DNA of 5,010 bases from Alphaproteobacteria bacterium. Its GTDB lineage: Bacteria > Pseudomonadota > Alphaproteobacteria > Paracaedibacterales > CAITNM01. Made by a program: the position numbers and the translations under genes. Of the stretch, positions 1-5,010 are shown in pieces. The notes under the pieces are model-generated. The model saw only the letters and a program-made list of their open reading frames with translations, did not search any database and was not told where the DNA came from. The stretch covers positions 1-5,010 of the forward strand of contig CANMNU010000097.1 in the NCBI GenBank assembly GCA_947499175.1, written 5' to 3'. Every line of letters begins with the position of its first letter. Positions within the stretch are counted from its first letter, which is position 1.

Positions 1-31
1 ATTATCATCATTAGTTAAAATCAAAGTGACA

Positions 32-1654
32 ATGAATATGTTTTTAAAAAATCAAGTAAAATGCTGTTTTTTTGTAATTTTTGGAATTAGTTCAATTTTT
101 TCAATGTGGACAGATGATGCGGTACAAAAAGAGCTTATAACAAATAAACCAGCAATTTTAAAGGTTCGCGAAGAACTTGGAGAGAAAATACCACTTTCTT
201 TGGCCATGGCTAAATGGGCATCACAAAAAGCAAGAACTGGTGAAGAAACTTTAAAATACACTCGCCTTGCTAGAGAAATACTAAATGAAGCAAGAGGTTT
301 TGGTTGGGCAAAAAGAGCCCCAACAAGCCAAGAAAGTGCGTGCATGGCATTAACTTCGATTGATATTGCATTAGTTTCAAATGATGATATTGATTCCTTG
401 TGGGATGGATCTGGAAAACTAGGATATCATTCGGATCTTCCTCACTTTAAATATTTAAAACAAGTAGCAATTGCAGCTAGGTTTGTTGCATCAAAAACTC
501 CGTATTTGACTGAAAGCGGAATTGTAACTTGGGCACGCGCGCCTGGTGTAAGAAACTTTTTAGTGGATGCTACAGAGGCTATGAGGCCAGAAAACTTAAG
601 TAACTTTTTTACCCCAAGTGTAGATCGCGTGAGTATTACAAAATCTACAATTAATTGGCAAGAAATTTCGAAAGATCCAAGCAATTGGAAGTTAACGCAA
701 GATACCACTGAAAGATTGTTGATCGCAGATGGCATAATAAGAAAACATAACAAAAAATGGATTGGCGCTGATGCAACAACTCTTGCAGAAGTAAGAGACA
801 CATACACTGAATTAAGGCGTCTTAAGATTTCAGCAGATTTACTTGAATCTAGTGATGAGCAATCAAAAGCGGTTGAACGTGGTTATTCTTCTTCAAAAAT
901 TGTTAAATTAACACCAGTTTTTTTATTGCTTGATCCCTTGAATTTTAGAGAAAAATTAGAGCTAGATGGCTTTGGTGATGATGGTTTCCTTGTTGGTAAC
1001 ATAAAGATTGAATCAGCAACATCTAAATGGTCTTCATATTTAAATAAAGATTTCTCACAAGATTTTTCAAGAATATCAAAGTTATTAAGTACAATGGAAG
1101 GAATAATGATTTCACCAAATGTTGATGTGCACAAACTTGATAAATTTCAAAAAGATAATACAAAAGAAATATTTAGTTTAGGACAAAAATATTTTAAAGA
1201 TATGTACAAAACCAGGCTTACAAAGGAAGGGTTAATAGCTGACATTAATGAGCGATTAACAAGTCTAGGAAAGAGCATAAGCGTGCATTATGACGCTAGC
1301 GTTCTTGAGCAGGCTGAAATTATTAAGCATCTTGGTTATGTCCTAAAAGGATACCCATACCCAAGTTTACGTAGAGGGGCACTAGAGTCAGAAATCCACC
1401 TTGATGGCGTTACTGAAGCAGAATGGTTAGAGATAATTTCAATTATTTTTGATGTTTCACAAAGCATTGATAGTTTTCGTTTAAATGTTGGTATTGACAC
1501 AACGCCATTTAATTTAGAATCTACGTTCTATCAGCAATTATATGAAAATCAATTCACAGGTGGTGGATGCGTTCCCGGTCGTAAGAATAGAATTCTGTAC
1601 AGACTATCAAATATTTTAAGGCAGTGGGTAACATTTGGTTACCGACTTGCTTAA
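32..1654 (+). CDS. Secreted hypothetical protein, no recognised family
   Basis: I do not recognise a family, so no function is assigned. Three in-frame starts lie close together: GTG at 26, ATG at 32 and ATG at 38, none with a clear Shine-Dalgarno. I chose ATG 32, giving 540 residues. The N-terminus reads as a Sec signal peptide: a short lysine-containing n-region, a hydrophobic core (CCFFVIFGISSIF), then a polar DDAVQKE segment, with cleavage likely near residues 22-25. No lipobox is visible. The rest is mixed and largely helical-looking, rich in Lys, Glu and Ser, with no further membrane segment. Only two cysteines remain after the signal (about residues 104 and 513), which could form a disulfide in the periplasm or outside the cell. 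The C-terminus is basic (GRKNRILYRL). The gene converges on tsaD and the stop codons share the TTAA at 1651-1654; no terminator hairpin separates them. It may be a lineage-specific envelope or secreted protein, but that is inference. Confidence 0.75.
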   Translation: MNMFLKNQVKCCFFVIFGISSIFSMWTDDAVQKELITNKPAILKVREELGEKIPLSLAMAKWASQKARTGEETLKYTRLAREILNEARGFGWAKRAPTSQESACMALTSIDIALVSNDDIDSLWDGSGKLGYHSDLPHFKYLKQVAIAARFVASKTPYLTESGIVTWARAPGVRNFLVDATEAMRPENLSNFFTPSVDRVSITKSTINWQEISKDPSNWKLTQDTTERLLIADGIIRKHNKKWIGADATTLAEVRDTYTELRRLKISADLLESSDEQSKAVERGYSSSKIVKLTPVFLLLDPLNFREKLELDGFGDDGFLVGNIKIESATSKWSSYLNKDFSQDFSRISKLLSTMEGIMISPNVDVHKLDKFQKDNTKEIFSLGQKYFKDMYKTRLTKEGLIADINERLTSLGKSISVHYDASVLEQAEIIKHLGYVLKGYPYPSLRRGALESEIHLDGVTEAEWLEIISIIFDVSQSIDSFRLNVGIDTTPFNLESTFYQQLYENQFTGGGCVPGRKNRILYRLSNILRQWVTFGYRLA

Positions 1655-2688
1655 ATGAAAGATGGTTGATTTAAATCTTGCAAAGGCCACCGTGGTTGCG
1701 GCTGAAAATCTATAGCTGAAGGTGGCGCCGCATTTTTGATAGCTTCAATTGCGGCCCAGCCGATCATCGCTGCATTATCTGTACATAAATCCATTGGTGG
1801 AAAAATTGCCTCTAGCCCATGACTTTTGCACAACTGCTGTAATACGCCACGCAAATGCTGATTAGCGGCAACTCCGCCAGCCATAACTAAACGCTGAACT
1901 TTGTGGCTACAGCATTTTAGGGCTTTAAGGGTGCGCTCAGCAAAAATTTCGCCAACTGTAAATTGAAAGCTGGCAGCAATATCAAGTGCGGTTTGGTCAT
2001 CTATAGTACTGCGCTCAATTTCTAACTTCACTGCTGTTTTTAGGCCTGAAAATGAAAAATTTGGTTGAGGTGTATGTTCCAGTGGTTTGGGAAAATTAAA
2101 GCGGTTTGGGTTACCATGCACCGCTTTTTTTTCTAAAGCTGGACCACCTGGAAAATCAAAATCCAACAGCTTGGCAATTTTGTCAAAGCATTCTCCGGCG
2201 GCATCATCTAAGGTTTGACCTAAAAGTTTGTATTGGCGAAAACCAAGCACTTCAACAAACATGCAGTGCCCACCAGAAGTTAATAATAATAAATATGGAT
2301 AAGCAACATTGTGACTAAGACGCGCTGTAAGTGCGTGTCCTTCTAAATGGTTAATTCCGTAAAGTGGTTTGCTTAAAGCAATGCTTAACGATTTTGCAAG
2401 CATAACGCCAACGAGAACGCCACCAATTAGCCCAGGACCTGCGGTGACGGCAATTGCATCAATAGTATTTAAATCAACTCCACTTTGAGCAATTGCTTGG
2501 GCAAAAATTGGCTCAATATTAGTAAGGTGAGCCCTAGCTGCAAGTTCAGGGACAACCCCACCATAAGCTTGGTGTTCTTTTACTTGGCTTCTTGTGACTA
2601 GGCTCAATATTCTTTTATTATTTGGCGAATCTTGCACTACGGAAATTGAGGTTTCATCACAACTTGTTTCAATTGCTAAAATATACAT
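1651..2688 (-). CDS. tsaD: tRNA N6-adenosine threonylcarbamoyltransferase TsaD
   Basis: TsaD transfers the threonylcarbamoyl group from threonylcarbamoyl-AMP (made by TsaC) to A37 of tRNAs that read ANN codons, producing t6A. It works in the cytoplasm in complex with TsaB and TsaE, none of which is in this window. The 345-residue length is normal for the Kae1/TsaD/Qri7 family. Visible motifs in order: the ASKHA phosphate-binding start IETSCDET (6-13), PELAARAH (47-54), the metal-binding HLEGH (His114 and His118), SGGH (138-141), LDDAAGECFDK (160-170), PGGP (180-183), FSFSGLKTA (211-219), AGGVAANQHLR (270-280) and CTDNAAMI with the metal-ligand Asp304. EGHALTARL, SGGHC and the late PRWPL favour an alphaproteobacterial origin. 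The protein looks complete and active. The start is the ATG complementary to 2686-2688, with only a weak AAAGAA ribosome-binding sequence. The body looks somewhat more GC-rich than its neighbours. It is transcribed divergently from the patatin gene. Confidence 0.97.
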   Translation of the reverse strand: MYILAIETSCDETSISVVQDSPNNKRILSLVTRSQVKEHQAYGGVVPELAARAHLTNIEPIFAQAIAQSGVDLNTIDAIAVTAGPGLIGGVLVGVMLAKSLSIALSKPLYGINHLEGHALTARLSHNVAYPYLLLLTSGGHCMFVEVLGFRQYKLLGQTLDDAAGECFDKIAKLLDFDFPGGPALEKKAVHGNPNRFNFPKPLEHTPQPNFSFSGLKTAVKLEIERSTIDDQTALDIAASFQFTVGEIFAERTLKALKCCSHKVQRLVMAGGVAANQHLRGVLQQLCKSHGLEAIFPPMDLCTDNAAMIGWAAIEAIKNAAPPSAIDFQPQPRWPLQDLNQPSFI

Positions 2689-2778
2689 AGATTTCTTTAA
2701 AAATTTAACTTTTTCTTAAACATGTTCTTATATTGTAACTTATAGAGATAACTAATTTATTACAATGATGGAAGGTTT
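2689..2778. promoter_or_regulatory. Divergent tsaD / patatin intergenic region with candidate promoter
   Basis: These 90 bp separate two divergent starts and must carry both sets of initiation signals. On the plus strand, TTAACT (2705-2710) lies 18 bp before TATATT (2729-2734). This is a reasonable sigma-70-type pair that would leave a leader of roughly 40 nt before the patatin gene. A second pair, TTGTAA (2733-2738) and TTTATT (2756-2761), would start transcription almost at the Shine-Dalgarno and is less likely. For tsaD on the minus strand, TATAAG- and TACAAT-like -10 boxes are visible but lack a well-spaced -35. I see no operator-like palindrome. The assignment rests on consensus matching in AT-rich DNA, so it is weak. 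Confidence 0.35.
2770..2775 (+). promoter_or_regulatory. Shine-Dalgarno that decides the patatin start
   Basis: GGAAGG ends 3 nt before ATG 2779 and 6 nt before the adjacent in-frame ATG 2782. The second spacing is nearer the bacterial optimum, so ATG 2782 is the preferred start. The choice changes the protein by one Met. Confidence 0.6.
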
Positions 2779-2781
2779 ATG

Positions 2782-3873
2782 ATGGCAGATACAGCAAAAA
2801 AACGTGTAGCAATCGCTTGCCAAGGCGGTGGTTCGCATGGTGCGTTCACTTGGGGTGTACTTGATAAATTACTAGAAGACGGTCGCTTTGAAATTGAAGG
2901 TATGACAGGTACTTCAGCCGGTGGTATGAATGCCGTTGCAACAGCACAAGGTTTAGCAAAAGGCGGTAATGAAGAAGCGCGGGCTACCTTAAAGCTATTT
3001 TGGGATAGAGTTTCTGAAAGTGGTAAAAATAGCTCACTCAATAATCGTGGACCAATTGATAAAAAAATGAACAACTGGACCATGTACAATACCCCAGGAT
3101 TTGTAATGTTTGAATTTTTAAGCCGTATGTTTTCACCATATGAACTTAACCCTATGAAAACTGACCCATTACGCGATGTTATTAAAGAAACTTTTGATTT
3201 TGAATTTTTACGTAATCAAAATGTATGTAAAGTATTTTTATGCGCAACTCACGTGTTTACCGGTAAATTAACTGTCTTTAAAACTGAAGAATTAAAACTG
3301 GAATGTCTACTTGCTACAGCTTGTTTACCAACCATTCATAGCGCAGTACAAGTTGATGGAGAATATTACTGGGATGGTGGTTTCATTGGTAACCCAGTGA
3401 TGTTCCCATTGATTTATGATTGCGAAACCTCTGACGTTATATTAATTCAGTTGAACCCAACTATTAGAAATAAATTACCTACCAGTGCACGTGAAATTGG
3501 TGACCGTTTGAATGAAATTACTAATAACGCATCTGTTGTTCGTGAAATACGAGCTATGCACTTAATTTCCCAACTGCAAGATGAAGGAGTTATTCCACTT
3601 AATCGTATGAAGCGCGTTCACTTGCACTTGATTGAAGATGAGTCAACCTTCCAAGAACTTGGCTGGGGTAGTAAACTTAACACTGAGCCTGAATTCTTTA
3701 GTCACTTATTTGAGAGTGGCCGTGATGCTGCTGACGCTTGGATTAAAGAAAATTATGCAAATATTGGCAAAAAAACTACTGCACCAATTCGTGCGCATTT
3801 TACTGGAAAAGATTGGGATAGCCACGCTACCCATAGCGGCCCAATGAAAATGTTAGATAAAAAGAAAAAATAA
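2782..3873 (+). CDS. Patatin-like phospholipase family protein
   Basis: This is a predicted cytosolic acyl hydrolase (phospholipase A or lipase type) using a Ser-Asp dyad. Counting from ATG 2782, the patatin domain starts almost at once. The oxyanion-hole glycine loop is QGGGSHGAF (residues 14-22), the nucleophile elbow is GTSAGG with Ser45, and the catalytic Asp is in WDGGFIGNP (Asp198). All key residues are intact. The C-terminal third (VREIRAMHLI, then GWGSKLN, ESGRDAADAWI and NIGKKTTAPIRAHF) resembles the tail I recall from alphaproteobacterial patatin proteins of the DUF3734 type. In some of those species the gene sits beside 3-hydroxybutyrate dehydrogenase; no such neighbour is present here. 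There is no signal peptide or membrane segment, and the protein ends in a lysine-rich tail (DKKKK). Length 363 is ordinary. A clear Shine-Dalgarno precedes it and a strong terminator follows 23 bp after the stop, so it is probably monocistronic. The true substrate (phospholipid, other lipid or storage polymer) cannot be told from sequence. Confidence 0.93.
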   Translation: MADTAKKRVAIACQGGGSHGAFTWGVLDKLLEDGRFEIEGMTGTSAGGMNAVATAQGLAKGGNEEARATLKLFWDRVSESGKNSSLNNRGPIDKKMNNWTMYNTPGFVMFEFLSRMFSPYELNPMKTDPLRDVIKETFDFEFLRNQNVCKVFLCATHVFTGKLTVFKTEELKLECLLATACLPTIHSAVQVDGEYYWDGGFIGNPVMFPLIYDCETSDVILIQLNPTIRNKLPTSAREIGDRLNEITNNASVVREIRAMHLISQLQDEGVIPLNRMKRVHLHLIEDESTFQELGWGSKLNTEPEFFSHLFESGRDAADAWIKENYANIGKKTTAPIRAHFTGKDWDSHATHSGPMKMLDKKKK

Positions 3874-3896
3874 AAATTTACAAATAATTATTACCT

Positions 3897-3926
3897 CCCC
3901 GCTACCTGTTAGCGGGGATTGTTTTT
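3897..3926 (+). terminator. Intrinsic terminator of the patatin gene
   Basis: A perfect 8-bp GC-rich stem (CCCCGCTA at 3897-3904 with TAGCGGGG at 3910-3917) encloses the loop CCTGT. ATTG and a run of five T (3922-3926) follow. It begins 23 bp after the patatin stop codon and is oriented to end that transcript. Confidence 0.9.
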
Positions 3927-3968
3927 CAAGTAATAATCACATTTAGTTCTTTTTGTGAAATTTAGAAT

Positions 3969-4043
3969 ATGAACAAAGCAGTAGTTTTAAAATATCTTGC
4001 TGAAGAACCATTTCGAATAGGATTCTTAAAAATAGTGGCATAA
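3969..4043 (+). CDS. Doubtful 24-codon ORF, possible gene remnant
   Basis: ATG to TAA encodes MNKAVVLKYLAEEPFRIGFL and four more residues. No Shine-Dalgarno lies upstream, and the length is within what chance gives. The composition looks more protein-like than most random ORFs in this spacer. The segment EEPFRIGF is faintly reminiscent of the N-terminus of NnrS-type membrane proteins, which would make it a decayed 5' end. No matching continuation is evident in the following bases. Chance remains the default reading. Confidence 0.12.
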   Translation: MNKAVVLKYLAEEPFRIGFLKIVA

Positions 4044-4081
4044 TCTTGCTTATACATTTAGTTATTACGATGCCTTGCACT

Positions 4082-4111
4082 TTGCAAATATGAAAAAATT
4101 TTATTTATAGA
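4082..4111 (+). promoter_or_regulatory. Weak candidate promoter upstream of the structured element
   Basis: TTGCAA (4082-4087) lies 18 bp before TATAGA (4106-4111). Other -10-like boxes (TATGAT at 4134-4139, TACAAT at 4139-4144) lack a matching -35. Any of these could start a transcript reading into 4229-4774, but such matches are common in AT-rich DNA. Confidence 0.2.
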
Positions 4112-4167
4112 ATAAGCAGATTTATTTTGGCTATATGATACAATATTCATGTTTTATGTTCAATCTG

Positions 4168-4220
4168 TTTTTTCCATTTCCTTCCTTTTTCTTTCGTTTT
4201 CGTTTCGTTTACTTTATTTT
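4168..4220 (+). other. Pyrimidine tract beside the structured element
   Basis: Of 53 bases, 47 are C or T. The tract includes a TTTCG-like micro-repeat (TTTCGTTTTCGTTTCGTTT, 4192-4210). It ends 8 bp before the left arm of the terminal inverted repeat, so the strand asymmetry stops close to the element border. Its function is unknown. Confidence 0.6.
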
Positions 4221-4228
4221 AGATTCTC

Positions 4229-4265
4229 TCGTTTTAAAAGCTACCTGTGTTGACTTGTAATTAAT
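4229..4265 (+). repeat. Left arm of the terminal inverted repeat
   Basis: 4229-4251 is complementary to 4752-4774 at 21 of 23 positions, with mismatches at 4236 and 4239. 4257-4265 (GTAATTAAT) is perfectly complementary to 4739-4747. It marks the left border of the structured element. Confidence 0.85.
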
Positions 4266-4738
4266 GAGCCCTTGCGAGCTGCCATGATACACCACTTAAG
4301 TAGCATACACGGCTGCCAGTGAATGGTGATTTAAGTATTTATAAAATATTGACAGTATTTCACAAATTCACCACCACGGCATCTCCTTGGCTATATTGTC
4401 AAATACAGCTGGAGATCTTATAGTTTATAAGGGCAAAGGTAACACTTTAATCCTTTATAAACATCAGCTACCACTTTCAGTTAAGCGTAGCTTTTGGGCT
4501 TGCATTACTTTACAAGTTACGCCCAAGGGCACTTAAACGTTGGGTCACCACTTACACAAAGTAAATAATGTAACACTTATTTACTTTGTCTTGGGCCGCC
4601 GAGACTCTCGGTTTCCAAGCCAGGCTGTGAATTGTTATCTCATGAACCTAAGTTTTGATTAGGTTAAGGCTTCACATGGGATTGGTTACCCGCCCAGGCC
4701 GCCTTTGGACGATTCCCCTAGGTGCTGACTTTAGAATG

Positions 4739-4774
4739 ATTAATTACTTTTAACACAGGTAGCGTTCAAAACGA
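4739..4774 (-). repeat. Right arm of the terminal inverted repeat
   Basis: This is the inverted partner of 4229-4265, about 475 bp away. The central block ACACAGGTAGC (4753-4763 region) is fully complementary to the left arm. A TTTTTT run follows 10 nt after the arm (4785-4790), which could help end a plus-strand transcript. Confidence 0.85.
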
Positions 4775-4813
4775 AAATTATTGGTTTTTTATTAAAATCA
4801 ACTGTTTGGTTGA

Positions 4814-4859
4814 GGCCTATTACCCACCCAAATTATAAGGGTGGGGTTTAGGATAGGCC
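4814..4859. repeat. Strong 46-nt intergenic hairpin
   Basis: GGCCTAT (4814-4820) pairs with ATAGGCC (4853-4859), and CCCACCC (4823-4829) pairs with GGGTGGG (4839-4845) around a 9-nt AT-rich loop. The right side has a 7-nt bulge opposite TA. A small hairpin (TCAAC 4798-4802 with GTTGA 4809-4813) directly abuts it. No T-run follows on either strand, so it is not a standard intrinsic terminator. It may be a dispersed palindromic element or the last domain of the upstream RNA. Confidence 0.7.
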
Positions 4860-4904
4860 AAAAAGCGTTATAGCTTACTAATTATAAATTGAGTACGTTG
4901 CGGC

Positions 4905-4942
4905 TTGGATTGCCGCGCAAGCAAAGCTTGCTCGCAAAGACG
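4905..4942 (+). repeat. Dispersed palindromic repeat, copy A
   Basis: The unit runs from TTGGATTGCC to CTCGCAAAGACG. Inside it, GCAAGC and GCTTGC pair around AAA, and TTGC pairs with GCAA further out. The ends fit the TGGATTGCC...CTCGCAATGACG intergenic repeat type that I recall from many host-associated Proteobacteria. Copy number in this genome cannot be seen here. Confidence 0.7.
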
Positions 4943-4950
4943 CAGAAAAC

Positions 4951-4986
4951 CGTCATCACGAGACCCGTAGGGGCGTGGTGATCCAG
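4951..4986 (-). repeat. Dispersed palindromic repeat, copy B (inverted)
   Basis: Read on the minus strand it runs CTGGATCACC to CTCGTGATGACG, matching copy A at both ends (9 of 12 bases at the inner end) but not in the centre. ATCAC (4955-4959) pairs with GTGAT (4978-4982), and CCC pairs with GGG around GTA. Eight bases (4943-4950) separate it from copy A. After it, 4987-5010 shows nothing recognisable. Confidence 0.65.
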
Positions 4987-5010
4987 TGTAAAATCTTATC
5001 ATTTTATTGA

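Larger units (their letters stand above)
3927..4228. other. AT-rich intergenic spacer without a convincing gene
   Basis: This stretch has no ORF of useful length and very low GC; for example 4081-4140 holds 11 G+C of 60. It contains a 24-codon ORF (3969-4043), scattered -10-like hexamers and a pyrimidine tract next to the structured element. I see no tRNA or other known RNA here. It may be decayed coding sequence or the upstream control region of the element that begins at 4229. Confidence 0.7.
4229..4774 (+). ncRNA. Candidate large structured non-coding RNA (~546 nt), unknown family
   Basis: The two ends pair over 4229-4265 and 4739-4774: 21 of 23 pairs, two more, a 3/2 internal loop, then 9 pairs. 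Interior arms in order: 4281-4313 (imperfect); 4314-4381 (about 16 bp as 4+3+5+4, with an inner 7-bp hairpin); 4381-4416 (6+4+4 bp, GTCA loop); 4423-4462 (10 bp with one bulge, extended by a 4-bp inner stem); 4466-4492 (6 bp); 4494-4526 (6+3 bp); 4556-4589 (perfect 13 bp); 4599-4611 (5 bp, three-base loop); 4626-4676 (6 bp) carrying 4645-4665 (7 bp). No long ORF is present. GC is well above the spacer (32 of 60 at 4681-4740). Strand is uncertain: plus is favoured by more G-U pairs and a six-T run at 4785-4790. I see no RNase P, tmRNA, SRP, or group I or II intron signatures. A non-autonomous mobile element is the main alternative, but no target duplication is evident. Confidence 0.6.

Noticed and set aside
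2106..2318. 70-codon plus-strand ORF inside tsaD
   Set aside because: It lies wholly antisense to a gene with strong family motifs and has no ribosome-binding site or recognisable product, so it is a shadow of tsaD.
2760..3089. 109-codon minus-strand ORF overlapping the start of the patatin gene
   Set aside because: It is antisense to the conserved catalytic region of the patatin domain, and its sequence follows from that coding frame.
3901..3909. GCTACCTGT shared by the patatin terminator and the left arm of the element (4240-4248)
   Set aside because: A single shared 9-mer in about 5 kb is plausible by chance, and the terminator is explained without it.
4229..4774. Group I or group II intron
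   Set aside because: I found no group II domain V-like hairpin near the 3' end, no GUGYG-type 5' end and no group I core (GACUA / AAGAUAUAGUC-like) segments. No interrupted host gene flanks the element.
4229..4774. RNase P RNA, tmRNA or SRP RNA
   Set aside because: The RNase P block GAGGAAAGTCCGGGC is absent, no tmRNA tag frame ending in ALAA or CCA-ending acceptor is seen, and no SRP GGAA/GCAGCC-type domain IV hairpin is apparent.
4229..4774. Retron msr-msd RNA, suggested by the complementary ends
   Set aside because: It is much longer than usual retron RNAs, and no reverse transcriptase gene lies in the window. A gene beyond 5010 cannot be excluded but has no support.
4905..4986. CRISPR array
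   Set aside because: There are only two diverged copies, in opposite orientation and 8 bp apart. There is no regular direct repeat and spacer pattern.

Overview
The window looks like AT-rich alphaproteobacterial DNA. The best marker is a TsaD protein whose signature blocks (GINHLEGHALTARL, LLLTSGGHC, QPRWPL near the C-terminus) read as alphaproteobacterial. The patatin-like protein also matches, from memory, the usual alphaproteobacterial form. Low GC, a secreted orphan protein and a pair of palindromic intergenic repeats of the TGGATTGCC...CTCGCAATGACG kind fit a host-associated lineage such as Rickettsiales or Holosporales. That placement is inference.

Layout: (1) 32-1654, plus strand, a roughly 540-residue protein with a signal peptide and no recognised family. 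(2) 1651-2688, minus strand, tsaD, the catalytic subunit for tRNA t6A synthesis. It converges on gene 1 and the two stop codons overlap in a single TTAA. (3) 2689-2778, a 90-bp divergent intergenic region holding the start signals of tsaD and gene 3. (4) 2782-3873, plus strand, a patatin-like phospholipase with an intact Ser-Asp dyad, closed by a good intrinsic terminator at 3897-3926. (5) 3927-5010, about 1.1 kb with no convincing gene. It is very AT-rich up to 4228 and includes a 53-nt pyrimidine tract. A sharply bounded, more GC-rich element of about 546 bp follows (4229-4774). Last come a strong 46-nt hairpin and an inverted pair of dispersed palindromic repeats.

The three protein genes show no functional link. 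tsaD is housekeeping, and the patatin is probably a stand-alone transcription unit.

The part most worth attention is 4229-4774. Its two ends form an interrupted stem of about 32 base pairs. The interior is a near-continuous series of at least nine hairpins, several directly abutting, one of them a perfect 13-bp stem. There is no long ORF, and I see no signatures of RNase P RNA, tmRNA, SRP RNA, or group I or II introns. I read it as a candidate large structured non-coding RNA, or less likely a non-autonomous mobile element with long terminal inverted repeats. Transcription and conservation cannot be judged from this window.
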